56,039 bases of DNA, taken from the NCBI RefSeq assembly GCF_030812255.1, contig NZ_JAUSSH010000021.1, positions 1 through 56,039 of the forward strand. Reading direction: 5' to 3'. Below are positions 8,284 through 17,363 of the stretch, piece by piece; positions within the stretch are counted from its first letter, which is position 1; every line of letters starts with the position of its first letter. Under the pieces are notes generated by a model, which made no database searches, had not been told where the DNA came from, and worked only from the letters and a program-made list of their open reading frames with translations. A program made the position numbers and the translations under genes. The stretch is from Paeniglutamicibacter psychrophenolicus. Its GTDB lineage: Bacteria; Actinomycetota; Actinomycetes; Actinomycetales; Micrococcaceae.

Positions 8284-8855
8284 GGTGTTTTTCCTTTCCT
8301 TGCAGGCATCGGAGGAGTTCCACGTCGGGTCCGGCATCTGGCCGGTACTCCCACTGGCGTTTCCATGGGAAAAGCAACTGCCGGACCCGCCTGGCCAGTC
8401 GGCTGGTCTTCGGCAGCCGTCGGAGGTACCCGAGTCATCCATGGCCTCCTTCCGATCCTGGAACCTCGGCGCGGTACTGTGGCGCCAATGTCGATTCGGC
8501 CGATTGTTCCTGACAATAGCCAAACACCGCCGCCAAGCCGGTTCAAGGAAGTGTCAAGCCGTTGGGGACAAGCTGCCGCATGGGGAATAAAAGTATCGCG
8601 AAAATACCAAGACTCGTTGCCGCAACTCGGCGCCGCAACTCTGCGCCGCATGCCTTTGCTCCCGCATGTTTGAGCAAGTAGGGCCCGCTGGTCCGGCGCC
8701 GCGGGAGCCGACCGCAGGAACCATGCTGGCCGCCCCCAACCGATGCAGCCAGAGGTGGCCGAGGCATCGAAAGCGGTTCCGGCAGTCGTCGGGGAAGCCT
8801 GTGCGGTCGCGCCGTGCCCAGCTGGAATGCTGGTGCTTCCGTGCGCGGGATGAGC
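8284..8855. other. Intergenic region between PRC-barrel paralogues
   Basis: About 570 bp without an independent gene on either strand. It holds the in-frame upstream extension of the long PRC-barrel gene (8284-8442), an AT-rich patch around 8580-8620 that may carry promoter elements, and a short near-repeat of GCCGCAACTC around 8629-8650. No clear terminator was found. Confidence 0.5.
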
Positions 8856-9191
8856 CTACGAACCGATATCGGGATCCATGGCCGCATAATACTCATCGAG
8901 CATGTATTTGGCCTCCTCGCCAAGCTCCGCGGCGGGATCGATGTTCGGCGCGTGCTTAATGACGTCCTTGGCATAGCGGACCTGAAGATGTCCGTCGGTG
9001 AACACTGCGCCGTTGAGTGAGACCAGCGCTTCCTCCGAGCCGAACAAGCCCAGATGGACGCTGACGAAGTCGGCGTCCCCGGTGCGCACGTCCATGAAAA
9101 TGTTTCCCAGCGTGCCGACCTTTTCCCGTGAGGGCCCATAGACCGTGCTCTTGGCCTTCTTCAAAGCGTTCAGGTAGCCGTGGCCCAGCAT
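8856..9191 (-). CDS. PRC-barrel domain protein, copy 2 (compact)
   Basis: The protein has 111 aa. MLGHGYLNALKKAKSTVYGPSREKVGTLGNIFMDV aligns position by position with the start of the copy at 7624-8283, which fixes the start at 9191; AAGGA lies upstream. Shared features include VGTLG/IGTLG, the V-T/H-GLFGS segment, V-L-N/S-GA and KHAPNIDP / KDAPEIDP. It then ends with an acidic ~25-residue tail instead of the long extension. The pair is a tandem duplication that diverged by tail length. Confidence 0.75.
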   Translation of the reverse strand: MLGHGYLNALKKAKSTVYGPSREKVGTLGNIFMDVRTGDADFVSVHLGLFGSEEALVSLNGAVFTDGHLQVRYAKDVIKHAPNIDPAAELGEEAKYMLDEYYAAMDPDIGS

Positions 9192-9369
9192 GACGTTGTC
9201 CTTACCGGATGGTCCCTCCGGGTGCGGTTCACCAACGGACCGGCTCGGCTGCCGACCGTAGCGATGGTTCCCGAGTAGGTACGACGTTGGCAGGCAAAGG
9301 CGCCGGGCATCCATAACAAGCAAAGCACCGCGCTCCGTCCCGTTCAAGGACAATGCATGCCGAATGCCG

Positions 9370-9402
9370 CCGGCCCGGTCCCCTTGCAGGAAACCGGGCC
9401 GG
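9370..9402 (-). terminator. Terminator of mqo
   Basis: A perfect 10-bp stem (CCGGCCCGGT and its complement) with a 13-base loop lies 29 bp beyond the mqo stop codon. Confidence 0.6.
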
Positions 9403-9430
9403 TTCGGTTGGCTCAGGATGGGTCAAGGCA

Positions 9431-10912
9431 CTAGGCGAGCTTGAGGACCTTGTCGGTCTCGGCGCGCACCTCTGCGTAGAGGGAGGGGTTCTCGTTGAGC
9501 TTCACGCCGTAGGACGGGATGATCTCCTTGAGCTTGGACTCCCAGGAAGAGAACTGCTTCGGGAAGCAGCGGCCCAGCAACCCGATCATGATCGGGGTCG
9601 CGGTCGAGGCACCCGGGGAGGCGCCGAGCAGGCCGGAGATGGTGCCGTCCTCGGAGGTGATGACCTCGGTGCCGAACTGCAGCACCCCGCCCTTCTTGGC
9701 GTCCTTCTTGATGACCTGGACGCGCTGTCCGGCGGTGATCAGTTCCCACTTCTCACCCACGGCCTCGGGCAGGTACTCGCGCAGCGCGTCGTCCTTCTTG
9801 GTCCGGGACTTGAGCACTTCCTTGATCAGGTACATGGTCAGGTCCAGGTTGTCCCTGCCCACGGCGAGCATCGGCAGGATGTTGTGCGCGCGGATGGAAA
9901 GCGGCAGGTCCAGCAGCGAGGAGGTCTTGAGGAAGTTGGTGGAGAATCCGGCGTAGGGGCCGAACATCAGCGAGCGCTTGCCGTCGACGAAGCGGGTATC
10001 CAGGTGCGGCACGCTCATCGGCGGGGCGCCGACCGAGGCCTGCCCGTAGACCTTGGCGTGGTGCTGGTCGATGACTGTCTCGTCGGTGCAGCGCAGGAAC
10101 TGGCCGGAGACCGGGAAGCCGCCGAAGCCCTTGATTTCCTCGATGCCGGCCTTCTGCAGCAGGCCCAGGGCCCCGCCGCCGGCGCCGACGAAGACGAACT
10201 TGGCCTTGACGGCGCGCTGGGCCTTGGTGGCGTTGTTGCGGACCGTGACGGTCCAGCCGGCGCCGTCGCGCTTGATGCCCTTGACGCGGTGGCCGTAGTT
10301 GACCTCGGCGCCGTTGGCGGCGAGGTCGTCGGTCATCTGTCGGGTGAGCGAACCGAAGTCCACGTCGGTGCCGGAGGTGACGCGGGAGGCTGCCACGCGC
10401 TGGGACTCGTCGCGGCCGTTGGCCACCAGCGGGGTCCAGGACTTGATGGTGTCCAGGTCCTCGGTGTGCTCGATCTCGTTGAACAGCGTGTTCGGCTTCA
10501 GGGCCTCGTAGCGGGTCTTGAGGTACCTGGCGTTGTCCTCGCCGATGACGAAGCTCATGTGCGGCAGCGCGTTGATGAAGGTGGACGGATCGCCGACCTG
10601 CTTGTTCTTCACCAGGTGGGAGAAGAACTGGCGCGTGACCTGGAACTGCTCGTTGATGCCGATGGCCTTGGCCGGGTCGACGGTGCCGTCGGGGCCCGCG
10701 GCGGTGTAGTTCAGCTCGCACAGGGCCGAGTGGCCGGTGCCGGCGTTGTTCCAGGGTGAGGAGGACTCGAGGCCGGCCTGGTCCAGGTTCTCGAAAAGTC
10801 CAATGCTCCACCCCGGCTCCAGTTGCTTGATCAGGGTTCCGAGCGTTGCGCTCATGACACCGGCGCCGATGAGGACGACGTCGAATGACTGCTGGGTGGA
10901 TTCAGAAGGCAC
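9431..10912 (-). CDS. mqo: Malate:quinone oxidoreductase
   Basis: This 493-aa protein oxidises malate to oxaloacetate and passes electrons to the quinone pool; it is a peripheral membrane FAD enzyme of the citric acid cycle. The N-terminal FAD motif is [10 protein letters not shown], followed by the family signatures [21 protein letters not shown] and GEDNARYL. The length matches the family. The GTG at 10912 is taken as the start because GGAG lies eight bases upstream and the next residues fit the usual N-terminus. In actinobacteria Mqo is often the main malate-oxidising enzyme. It appears monocistronic, with a terminator at 9370-9402. Confidence 0.97.
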   Translation of the reverse strand: MPSESTQQSFDVVLIGAGVMSATLGTLIKQLEPGWSIGLFENLDQAGLESSSPWNNAGTGHSALCELNYTAAGPDGTVDPAKAIGINEQFQVTRQFFSHLVKNKQVGDPSTFINALPHMSFVIGEDNARYLKTRYEALKPNTLFNEIEHTEDLDTIKSWTPLVANGRDESQRVAASRVTSGTDVDFGSLTRQMTDDLAANGAEVNYGHRVKGIKRDGAGWTVTVRNNATKAQRAVKAKFVFVGAGGGALGLLQKAGIEEIKGFGGFPVSGQFLRCTDETVIDQHHAKVYGQASVGAPPMSVPHLDTRFVDGKRSLMFGPYAGFSTNFLKTSSLLDLPLSIRAHNILPMLAVGRDNLDLTMYLIKEVLKSRTKKDDALREYLPEAVGEKWELITAGQRVQVIKKDAKKGGVLQFGTEVITSEDGTISGLLGASPGASTATPIMIGLLGRCFPKQFSSWESKLKEIIPSYGVKLNENPSLYAEVRAETDKVLKLA

Positions 10913-11005
10913 GGGGGGATCTCCATTGAAAGTTCTTCTAGACTCTACGCAAGGGTAGCTTGATGCGGGCGGGTCCAGGAAATTGGTCGCTTGACATCGA
11001 GGGTG

Positions 11006-12847
11006 TTAAGTGTTCAGCCTCACATCGGAGAAAACCTCGTCCAATACCGGGGAGGAAGGATAGTTCTTCACGGTGTCGTTGAAGGCAAGCCCGGAGATCG
11101 GGAAGGCCAGCGGCAGTGCCGGCAAATCCCGGGCCAGGGTGTTGGACAGATCCTCGTAGGCGGCCACGCGTTCCTCGCCGGCGGGCATGGAGCGGGCCAG
11201 CAGCACCTGGGCGGTGAGGATGGGGGAGGCGTAGTCGAATTGCCGGTTGTTCGAGGCGAACAGCGCGCCCATGAAATCGTCCGGGTCCCGGTAGCCGCCG
11301 TTGAAGCCCAGCAGGTGCAGCCCCGGGATGTTTCCCGAGCGGACCTTGGACACGTAGCCGTCGGTCCAGTCGATGGGCACCGGCCGGATCTTGATGCCGA
11401 CCAGGGCCAGCTGCCGGGAGAGCTCGGCATAGATGAGCTCGGGCAGCGGCAGGTAGGCCCGGGAGATGTTCAGCGGGTACAGGAACGGGATGGGGGTGCC
11501 GTCGTAGTCGCAGGATTCGAGAAGCTCCTTGGCGCGCTTGGCGTCGGGCCCGTAGTACGTGTCGGAGGTCTTGATGCCCAGCGAGGCCGGCAAAAAGCCG
11601 CGGGCCTCCTTGGTGCCGGAGATGAAGAACTGCTCGATGAGCCTGTTCCGGTCGATGCCGTGGGCGATCGCGCGGCGGAACTCGTCCTTGGCCAGCCACT
11701 CGTTGGACCGGTTCATGCCCAGGTAGGTGACCGAATACGGGTCGCGCTGCACGATCAGCTTGCCCTCGCGCACCAGCTCGCGCAGGCCCGTGACGGTGAC
11801 CATGTCGAAGCCGTCGATTTCCTTCCGGCCCAGCGCCCCCAGGCGCCCGGCCGGTGTGCTGATCTCCTGGAAGACCACGATCGTGGGGGCGGTGGTGTTG
11901 GCCGCGACGGCGTCGGCGTCCCAGTAGTCGGGGAAGGAGCGCAGCGTGATGGCCCCGTCCTTCCAGGCCATGAACTTGTAGGGCCCGGTGCCCACCGGCT
12001 GCGCGGAGAGCGCCGAGTCCGTCCGCCCGGACTCCGGCGCGGTGGCCAGGGCCTTGGGGGAGGCGATGGCCAGACCGGGCAGCGTGAGTGCCTCGATGAG
12101 ACCGGTAATGGGCTTGCGCAGCGTGAGCACCACGGTGTGGGTGTCGGCGGCCTTGATTGATCCGAAGTAGCTGGCGGTCCCGCCGGTGTTGGCGCCCACG
12201 AAGGGGTCGTCCGTGAGTTGCTTGCGCAGGGATTCGAGCAGTTCGAGCTGGGCGGCGTGGTGGGCAGCCTGTTGCGGGTCGACGATTTCGCCGCCGTTGG
12301 CATCGAGGGTCGGCTCGGGTTTGGGGATGCTCTTGGGCAGCACCGGCAGCTGGTCGTTGTGCCGGAAGACCTGGGTGAAGCCCTGGTCGGAGTTGGCGCG
12401 CACGTCGGCGGGCAGGGCCACCCAGTGCTCGAAGTTGGTGACCACGGCCGCCGCGTTGAAGTCGGTGCCGTCGTGGAACTTGACCCCGTGGCGCAGGACG
12501 AAGGTGTACTGCAGCCTATCGGGGCTTACGATCCAGTCGGTGGCCAGCAGCGGGATCGGGGCGCCGGTCTCGCGGTCGACCCCGACGAGCCCCTCGTAGA
12601 TCTGGCGGGTGACGCGGAAGGTCTCGTTGTCCCCGGAGATTCCCGGGTCCAGGGTCAGCGGGTCTGCGGCGGAGCCGAAGTGGAAGGTGCGGATGACCGG
12701 TTCGGTGCTGGCGGTGGTGCTGGGTGGTGCCGGGGTTTCCTTCGGGACGCAACCGGCCAGGGCCAGGGCGCCGAGCCCCAGGCCCCCGGCCAGGAAGGCG
12801 CGGCGGCTGGCGCTCGGTGGTTGAAGGCTGTGCGGCTGGCTTGGCAC
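11006..12847 (-). CDS. Tat-exported oligopeptide ABC transporter substrate-binding lipoprotein
   Basis: This 613-aa protein belongs to the family 5 solute-binding proteins (OppA/DppA type), which capture peptides or nickel complexes outside the membrane. The N-terminus carries the twin-arginine motif SRRAFLAG, a hydrophobic stretch and the lipobox LALAGC (Cys ~33), so it should be folded before Tat export and then lipidated. Family signatures include TLDPGISGDNETFRVTRQIYEGLVG and GTGPYKF. GTG at 12847 lies ~6 bases after GAGGAG; a TTG one codon earlier is less well spaced. No permease or ATPase genes are adjacent, so its partners must be elsewhere. Confidence 0.88.
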   Translation of the reverse strand: MPSQPHSLQPPSASRRAFLAGGLGLGALALAGCVPKETPAPPSTTASTEPVIRTFHFGSAADPLTLDPGISGDNETFRVTRQIYEGLVGVDRETGAPIPLLATDWIVSPDRLQYTFVLRHGVKFHDGTDFNAAAVVTNFEHWVALPADVRANSDQGFTQVFRHNDQLPVLPKSIPKPEPTLDANGGEIVDPQQAAHHAAQLELLESLRKQLTDDPFVGANTGGTASYFGSIKAADTHTVVLTLRKPITGLIEALTLPGLAIASPKALATAPESGRTDSALSAQPVGTGPYKFMAWKDGAITLRSFPDYWDADAVAANTTAPTIVVFQEISTPAGRLGALGRKEIDGFDMVTVTGLRELVREGKLIVQRDPYSVTYLGMNRSNEWLAKDEFRRAIAHGIDRNRLIEQFFISGTKEARGFLPASLGIKTSDTYYGPDAKRAKELLESCDYDGTPIPFLYPLNISRAYLPLPELIYAELSRQLALVGIKIRPVPIDWTDGYVSKVRSGNIPGLHLLGFNGGYRDPDDFMGALFASNNRQFDYASPILTAQVLLARSMPAGEERVAAYEDLSNTLARDLPALPLAFPISGLAFNDTVKNYPSSPVLDEVFSDVRLNT

Positions 12848-12911
12848 CAAAGACTCCTCGTCAGTGTTTTGGGCTCCACGATGGTGGCTGGCCGCTGCCG
12901 GTTGTTAACGA

Positions 12912-12943
12912 GCAGGGCCCCCGAAATCATCCGGGGGCCCTGC
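12912..12943 (-). terminator. Terminator of tRNA-Leu
   Basis: A 12-bp perfect stem (GCAGGGCCCCCG and its complement) with an 8-base loop lies ~40 bp beyond the 3' end of the tRNA-Leu gene on the minus strand. Confidence 0.75.
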
Positions 12944-12985
12944 GCGATGCCGCTGGTCCCAGGGGGGATGCATGCGGCTCGGGAG

Positions 12986-13067
<82 letters not shown>

Positions 13068-13157
13068 AAGGCAGCGAACCGCTTTCGAAGTTCGGCAGGA
13101 ATCAGTCTAGCGGAGATTTTCGGCCCGATTTATCGCTTTTGGGCTGAGGGCGAAACT

Positions 13158-13655
13158 TTATTTGGGGTCAATACCCAAATCACGACGCAATTTCGCAACG
13201 TGCCCGGTGGCGCGCACGTTGTACTGAGCCACCTCGACGATTCCGTTCTCGTCAACCACGATCGTGGAGCGGATCAGGCCCTCGTAGGTGCGCCCGTAGT
13301 TCTTCTTCTCGCCCCAGGCTCCGTAGGCCTCGGCCACGGCGTGGTCTTCGTCGGCCAGCAGCGGGAAGGTCAGCTCTTCCTTCTCGGTGAACTTGGCCAG
13401 CTTGGTCGGGGCGTCGGGGGAGATGCCCACGACCTGGTAGCCGGCGGAGGCCAGGGATTCGAGGGAATCGCGGAAGTCGCAGGCCTGCTTGGTGCAGCCC
13501 GGGGTGGAGGCGGCCGGGTAGAAGTACACGATGGTCTTCTTCCCGCGCAGCGAGGACAGGGTCAGTTCCTGGCCGCGGGCATCGGTCAGGGTGAAGTCCG
13601 GGGCGGTGTCTCCGGCGGAGAGCCGGACGGCTTCGGTGGTGGTGTTCTCGCTCAT
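13158..13655 (-). CDS. bcp: Thioredoxin-dependent peroxiredoxin, Bcp/PrxQ type
   Basis: This 165-aa cytoplasmic enzyme reduces hydrogen peroxide and organic hydroperoxides using thioredoxin. The active-site region PAASTPGCTKQACDFRD holds the peroxidatic Cys54 and a resolving Cys59 with the C-x4-C spacing of atypical 2-Cys PrxQ enzymes. The N-terminal APDFTLTDARGQ and the FPLLADEDHAVAEAYGAWGEK segment are family hallmarks. GGGAG lies ~11 bases before the ATG. It stands alone next to tRNA-Leu and fits the oxidative-stress content of the window. Confidence 0.95.
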   Translation of the reverse strand: MSENTTTEAVRLSAGDTAPDFTLTDARGQELTLSSLRGKKTIVYFYPAASTPGCTKQACDFRDSLESLASAGYQVVGISPDAPTKLAKFTEKEELTFPLLADEDHAVAEAYGAWGEKKNYGRTYEGLIRSTIVVDENGIVEVAQYNVRATGHVAKLRRDLGIDPK

Positions 13656-13896
13656 CGGTGTGGGTGCTCCCTAAGGTCTTGGGGTGGCGACGGGTTCTAC
13701 CCATGAGCCTATCCCGAATGGGTAGTGGCAAGCCCGTGGCTGGTTGCCGGCAGCATGCCGGTGGTGCGGGTCCGTGGCTGGAAGGCAGGGTTCAGGGGCT
13801 CCGGAGGCGGCGCTATGCCAATCGTTCGTGTTTGGGGATCAGGGCGCTAGCATAAGTGATTGAGAGACATCAATCATTGAAGTGGGGACCAGTTTC

Positions 13897-14100
13897 ATGT
13901 CCAAGAACAAATCTTCCGCCTCGTCCGCGGGCTTCGCGCTGCCCGAGGAGCTCGTTGCCCAGCGCGTGGCGTTTGCGGCATCGGGTGCAGCCGGGACACA
14001 TGAAGACCAGCTGGCCAGAATCCACCGCACCGGCGCGACCAACCGAGTGGGCTCGCGCTCCGCACGCACTCGGGCGGCCATCCGCAACAACGGCTGGTGA
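13897..14100 (+). CDS. Small basic hypothetical protein, 67 aa
   Basis: ATG at 13897 follows GTGGGGA; an in-frame GTG at 13882 is an alternative start. The protein begins MSKNKSSASS, has a helical Ala/Glu/Val middle part and ends with an Arg-rich segment (NRVGSRSARTRAAIRNNGW). It has no membrane segment. Codon use is typical for the genome. I do not recognise a characterised family. The basic C-terminus could bind nucleic acid, but this is a guess. It is convergent with the AAA ATPase gene. Confidence 0.55.
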   Translation: MSKNKSSASSAGFALPEELVAQRVAFAASGAAGTHEDQLARIHRTGATNRVGSRSARTRAAIRNNGW

Positions 14101-14152
14101 CTGGCCGACGGGCGACTACCGTCGTGCCGCGGCGCTCGGGGATTCAAGGGGT

Positions 14153-15616
14153 TTAGGACCAGCCCATGGTTCCGGGTATTTCCGGGGCGATCCCCGGCTC
14201 GAAGCCAAAGTGCCTGGGGGGCGATTCCTGTTCTTGGTCCGAGCCGTTCTCCCCGGTCCCTCCCAGCAGGCTGCGGGTCAGTGACGCGGCATCCGACATG
14301 AGCTCGGTGGCCGCCGCCGACAAATGCGCATCTCCCGGCTCCTCGCCGGCCAGGGCCGCAAGCAGGACGGCGCGGCGGGTCAGTTCCTTGGCAAATGAGG
14401 CGGTGGTCCCGGCGATCTGCTCGGCGATGGAAGCGATGGCCTGCGCCGAGGGGTTGAGTCTGCGCCCGTAGAGCTCCAGCAGCATCCGCCGGGCCACCGT
14501 GTCGGGACGCGGCACCGCGACGGCAAGGTCGACGCGTCCCGGGCGCTGCACCAGGGCCTCCTCGAGCAGTTCAACCCGGTTGGTGGTGAGCAGGAACGCC
14601 ACATCCGCATCGGTGTCCAGCCCGTCCATGGCATCGAGCACCTCGAAGAGCAGCGGCTGGGGCCCATGGCCGAAGCTCCTGTCCTCGGCCACGAGGTCGC
14701 AGTCCTCGAGCACCACGATGGCCGGCTGCAGGGCCCGTGCCATGCGCGCGGCCTCGCTGACGAAGGCCAGGGTGTTGCCCGAGAGCAGGATGATGGTGTG
14801 CCCGGCCGCTGCCGAGGCCAGGTAGCGCACCGTGTGCGTCTTGCCGGTGCCCGGAGGACCGTAGAGCAGCACCCCGCGCTTCAGGTGCGCCCCGTGCGCC
14901 AGGAGCTTCTCGCGGTGCTTGCCGACGCCCAGGACCTGTGCCTCGATCCGCTCGAGGGTCCCCGGCGGCAACACCACGTCCCCGGCCGCCACGTTGGCCC
15001 GGCGGTGGAAGGTGATCCCCGCGGCGGACGAGGAATAGTCGTTGGCGGTGAAGGAGATGACGTGGCCGCGGAAGATGCTGTTTTCGCGAAGGGACGTCTT
15101 GAAGTGCTTGAGGAACTCATCCACCGCATCCGGGCTGGCTCCGAGGACTTCCACGGTGGCGCGTTCGCGGCCGTACTGGGGATTGGCTTGCCGCATCAGC
15201 ACCGCCATGGGGTTTCCGGCGCGGGTGAAGAGGAAGAGTCCGAAGGAGACGATTCGGCGTTCCTCGTCCGGGCCGACCGAAACTGTCTCGTAGTCCGGCT
15301 CGCCGAGCCACCCGGCATGCATGCCGTTGCTGGAGACCAGGTCCGAAAGGTCCATGTGGTGGCGCTGCTGGCCGGTCAGTCCGTGGATCCGTGCGCCGGA
15401 GTCGGCTTCAACCAGATCGTTCAGGATTCCCGAGGCGTCCGCCAGCCGATGTGCGGGAAAGGATTCGACCACTACGGGCAGTCGCCCCGGCTCCGTGCCG
15501 AGGTGCGCCGCGACAGCCGGCAGCAGCGGGGTGCCGCCGGTGACGTCGGAGGCCATGGAGGCCAGGGTTGTTAGCTTGGAGAAATCGCGAAGGAAGGATG
15601 CCAGCTGTTCGTCCAT
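14153..15616 (-). CDS. AAA-family ATPase, 487 aa
   Basis: The N-terminal ~230 residues form an uncharacterised domain; the AAA module follows. Walker A is GPPGTGKT at 253-260. The Walker B equivalent is IVVLEDCD at ~300-307, where the usual DE is ED-CD. Sensor 1 is LLTTN at 342-346, and the arginine-finger region is QRPGRVD at 358-364. The architecture resembles actinobacterial AAA proteins related to ClpX/FtsH-like or BCS1-like unfoldases, without a protease domain. The C-terminal tail is acidic. The substrate is unknown. It has no obvious partner gene and is convergent with the small basic gene at 13897. Confidence 0.82.
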   Translation of the reverse strand: MDEQLASFLRDFSKLTTLASMASDVTGGTPLLPAVAAHLGTEPGRLPVVVESFPAHRLADASGILNDLVEADSGARIHGLTGQQRHHMDLSDLVSSNGMHAGWLGEPDYETVSVGPDEERRIVSFGLFLFTRAGNPMAVLMRQANPQYGRERATVEVLGASPDAVDEFLKHFKTSLRENSIFRGHVISFTANDYSSSAAGITFHRRANVAAGDVVLPPGTLERIEAQVLGVGKHREKLLAHGAHLKRGVLLYGPPGTGKTHTVRYLASAAAGHTIILLSGNTLAFVSEAARMARALQPAIVVLEDCDLVAEDRSFGHGPQPLLFEVLDAMDGLDTDADVAFLLTTNRVELLEEALVQRPGRVDLAVAVPRPDTVARRMLLELYGRRLNPSAQAIASIAEQIAGTTASFAKELTRRAVLLAALAGEEPGDAHLSAAATELMSDAASLTRSLLGGTGENGSDQEQESPPRHFGFEPGIAPEIPGTMGWS

Positions 15617-15669
15617 GAGCGGAGCCTATCAGCGGGCACCAATGATTTGGGCGACGTCAGCGGGAAAAC

Positions 15670-15705
15670 GAAAGACCCGACCTGTCGAAACAGATCGGGT
15701 CTTTC
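15670..15705 (-). terminator. Terminator of tRNA-Lys copy 1
   Basis: GAAAGACCCGA at 15670-15680 pairs perfectly with 15695-15705 across a 14-base loop. It lies directly after the 3' end of the tRNA gene on the minus strand. Confidence 0.75.
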
Positions 15706-15711
15706 TCACCG

Positions 15712-15784
15712 TGCACCCCTCGGGACTTGAACCCGAAACCCATTGATTAAGAGTCAATTGCTCTGCCAATTGAGCTAGAGGTGC
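15712..15784 (-). tRNA. tRNA-Lys (anticodon CUU), copy 1
   Basis: The 73-nt minus-strand gene has acceptor stem GCACCTC/GGGGTGC, anticodon stem ATTGA/TCAAT with loop CTCTTAA (anticodon CTT), and T-arm TCGGGTTCAAGTCCCGA. The discriminator is A and CCA is not encoded. An identical copy lies at 17364-17436. Confidence 0.96.
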
Positions 15785-15972
15785 TTAGTCGCTTCGGTCA
15801 GCGCCCCGTGCGGAGCCCGTCCTTGCGACGCAGATAATCATAACCAGAAAGTGCCGTGGAAATAAAATCCCTGATTCTACGAACGAGCGGCATGCCAAAT
15901 ACCTTGATTTCATGCGGATTTCAGCGTCTTTCCAGGTGTGAAACTTGATGCTTTGGCGCCTTGGGAGGTGAA

Positions 15973-16224
15973 ATGGGGTTTGTGATGGTGGGCACAATTC
16001 ACGATTCGGGCCGCTTTCGTGACTGAACAGCTCGAACGCGTCGCATTCGAAATGTGGTCCACGGCCTCATGAATGCGAAACACGGCAAGGAGTACATCAA
16101 GTCCGCCCATGGCTACCTGAGGCATTACCGCCTCGATCGGACCGGGGTCTACGCGCCGACGAGGGTCGAGGGGCAGCTGAACTGCACCAGCACCGCTTGG
16201 TACCCGTTCTGCGCCTATTCCTGA
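15973..16224 (+). pseudogene. Interrupted 84-codon ORF with strong RBS and one in-frame TGA
   Basis: ATG at 15973 is preceded by GGGAGGTGAA. The frame runs 17 codons to TGA at 16024-16026 and then stays open in the same frame to TGA at 16222. The second part, from ATG 16069, reads MNAKHGKEYIKSAHGYLRHY..., ends WYPFCAYS and has GC-rich third positions typical of real genes here. I do not recognise the family. It is either a small gene broken by a nonsense mutation or a shorter gene starting at 16054 or 16069 without a good RBS. The surrounding DNA from 15785 to 15972 has no gene. Confidence 0.4.
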
Positions 16225-16508
16225 CCGGGGATTCCACCGCCGCGGATCTTCCCGATGTCGACGCGACCGTCGCGGAACGGGACGCCTTCGGCCTCCAGCA
16301 ACGCCCGCGCGCCTCCGTCGTGGCAGGTGGCCGGCGTGCCGTCGGCGTACACCACCCGCCACCACGGCACATCCTCGTCGAGCCGGGCAACCAGGCGGCC
16401 GGCCTGGCGCGGACCGACGCCCGCCAGGCGTCCGATCTCGCCGTAGCTCGCCACGGATCCCGCAGGGATCGACACCACGATTGCGCGGACAACCTCCACC
16501 GGTTCCAT
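16215..16508 (-). CDS. Alkyltransferase-like protein (ATL), MGMT-fold DNA-binding
   Basis: The 97-aa protein has the DNA-binding domain of O6-alkylguanine-DNA alkyltransferase (VASYGEIGRLAGVGPRQAGRLVARL). In active enzymes the motif is PCHRV; here it is PWWRV at 48-52, so the acceptor cysteine is Trp and no alkyl transfer can occur. ATL proteins flag O6-alkylguanine lesions for nucleotide excision repair. Known ATLs usually read PWHRV, so Trp at the second position is unusual. ATG at 16508 has GGGG at good spacing; ATG at 16514 overlaps the DUF488 stop codon (ATGA), indicating translational coupling in either case. Confidence 0.88.
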   Translation of the reverse strand: MEPVEVVRAIVVSIPAGSVASYGEIGRLAGVGPRQAGRLVARLDEDVPWWRVVYADGTPATCHDGGARALLEAEGVPFRDGRVDIGKIRGGGIPGQE

Positions 16509-16510
16509 GC

Positions 16511-17068
16511 TCATTCCCCTTCGAGTGCGGGATAGGTGATCTTCCCGTTGTGCACCTGGGCGAAGGCCGTCAGCTTCGCGCGCCGGGTGGAGCTGGGCGA
16601 CATGATGTCCAGGACTTCGACCCCCGCAACGATCAACGCATCGGTGACCAGTCGGCGGTGGCAGCGCCACGGGACCGCTTCGCTGCACATGATTGCCGGC
16701 ACCGAGTGCCTCGCGACGGCCAGGAGTTCAGCGAGCCCGGCGGCGAAAGCATCGGTGGACATGTAATCGGCATAGTCGCGGAAGGCCTTGACCTTCCACC
16801 CGTCGTTGGGGGTTTCCGCGCCGGCGGGTGTGTACCGGCGCCCGCCCAGATCCCTGATCCAGTGGTAGCCGATGCCGACAGGCAGTTCCGCTTCGATCGA
16901 TGCCTGGTTCCACTGCGGGAACTTCCTCGAGTTCGGAAACGAACGCACGTCCACCAGTTCGGTGACGCCGTTTGAACGCAGCATCTGCACCACGTCGTCA
17001 AAAACCCGGGTTGAATGGCCTATCGTCATCACCCGGGGGGCCGCCTGCCCCATGCGCTTCGTTCCCAT
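16511..17068 (-). CDS. DUF488 family protein
   Basis: The 185-aa protein has the DUF488 N-terminal motif VMTIGHSTRVFDD, the VDVRSFPNSRKFPQWN segment and the C-terminal CSEAVPWRCHRRLV cysteine/histidine motif. The family has no established reaction; a link to DNA base modification or nucleic-acid repair has been suggested from gene neighbourhoods. Here it overlaps the start of the ATL gene by four bases, so the two are translated together, which supports a DNA repair context. ATG at 17068 follows AGGGTGG. The start could alternatively be nearer MTIGHS. Confidence 0.88.
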   Translation of the reverse strand: MGTKRMGQAAPRVMTIGHSTRVFDDVVQMLRSNGVTELVDVRSFPNSRKFPQWNQASIEAELPVGIGYHWIRDLGGRRYTPAGAETPNDGWKVKAFRDYADYMSTDAFAAGLAELLAVARHSVPAIMCSEAVPWRCHRRLVTDALIVAGVEVLDIMSPSSTRRAKLTAFAQVHNGKITYPALEGE

Positions 17069-17323
17069 TGTTGCCACCCTGTCGCCGGTCGTCCCGGAAG
17101 CGTCCTTCAAGGCAGCGTCGCATGCCGTCGGCGTCGGCGCAACCAGTTGTGCGCCAGTGCCGGGGGCAGCCTCCCATCCGTATTGCAGGGCGCGCAATGG
17201 GTGCAACGGGCATTCCGGGACAGTGGCCCGCCCGGAAAACCCCCGTCATCCGGCGGGCAGGGGAGTGCGGCCCACGCCGTGTCGCGGGCTGCGGATGCCT
17301 CGTGCGGTTTCCGGGAAAAGCAG

Positions 17324-17355
17324 AAGGCCCGGTTCGCTATGGCGAACCGGGCCTT
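17324..17355 (-). terminator. Terminator of tRNA-Lys copy 2
   Basis: A 14-bp perfect stem (AAGGCCCGGTTCGC and its complement) with a four-base loop lies eight bases after the tRNA 3' end on the minus strand. Confidence 0.8.
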
Positions 17356-17363
17356 CTTGACTG

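Noticed and set aside
9353-10759. 468-codon open frame on the + strand
   Set aside because: It lies antisense to mqo, is made of low-information Gly/Val/Asp-rich sequence, and mirrors the GC-rich third positions of the real gene.
16024-16026. In-frame TGA read as selenocysteine
   Set aside because: No SECIS-like hairpin or selenoprotein family resemblance was seen; a nonsense mutation or later start explains it better.
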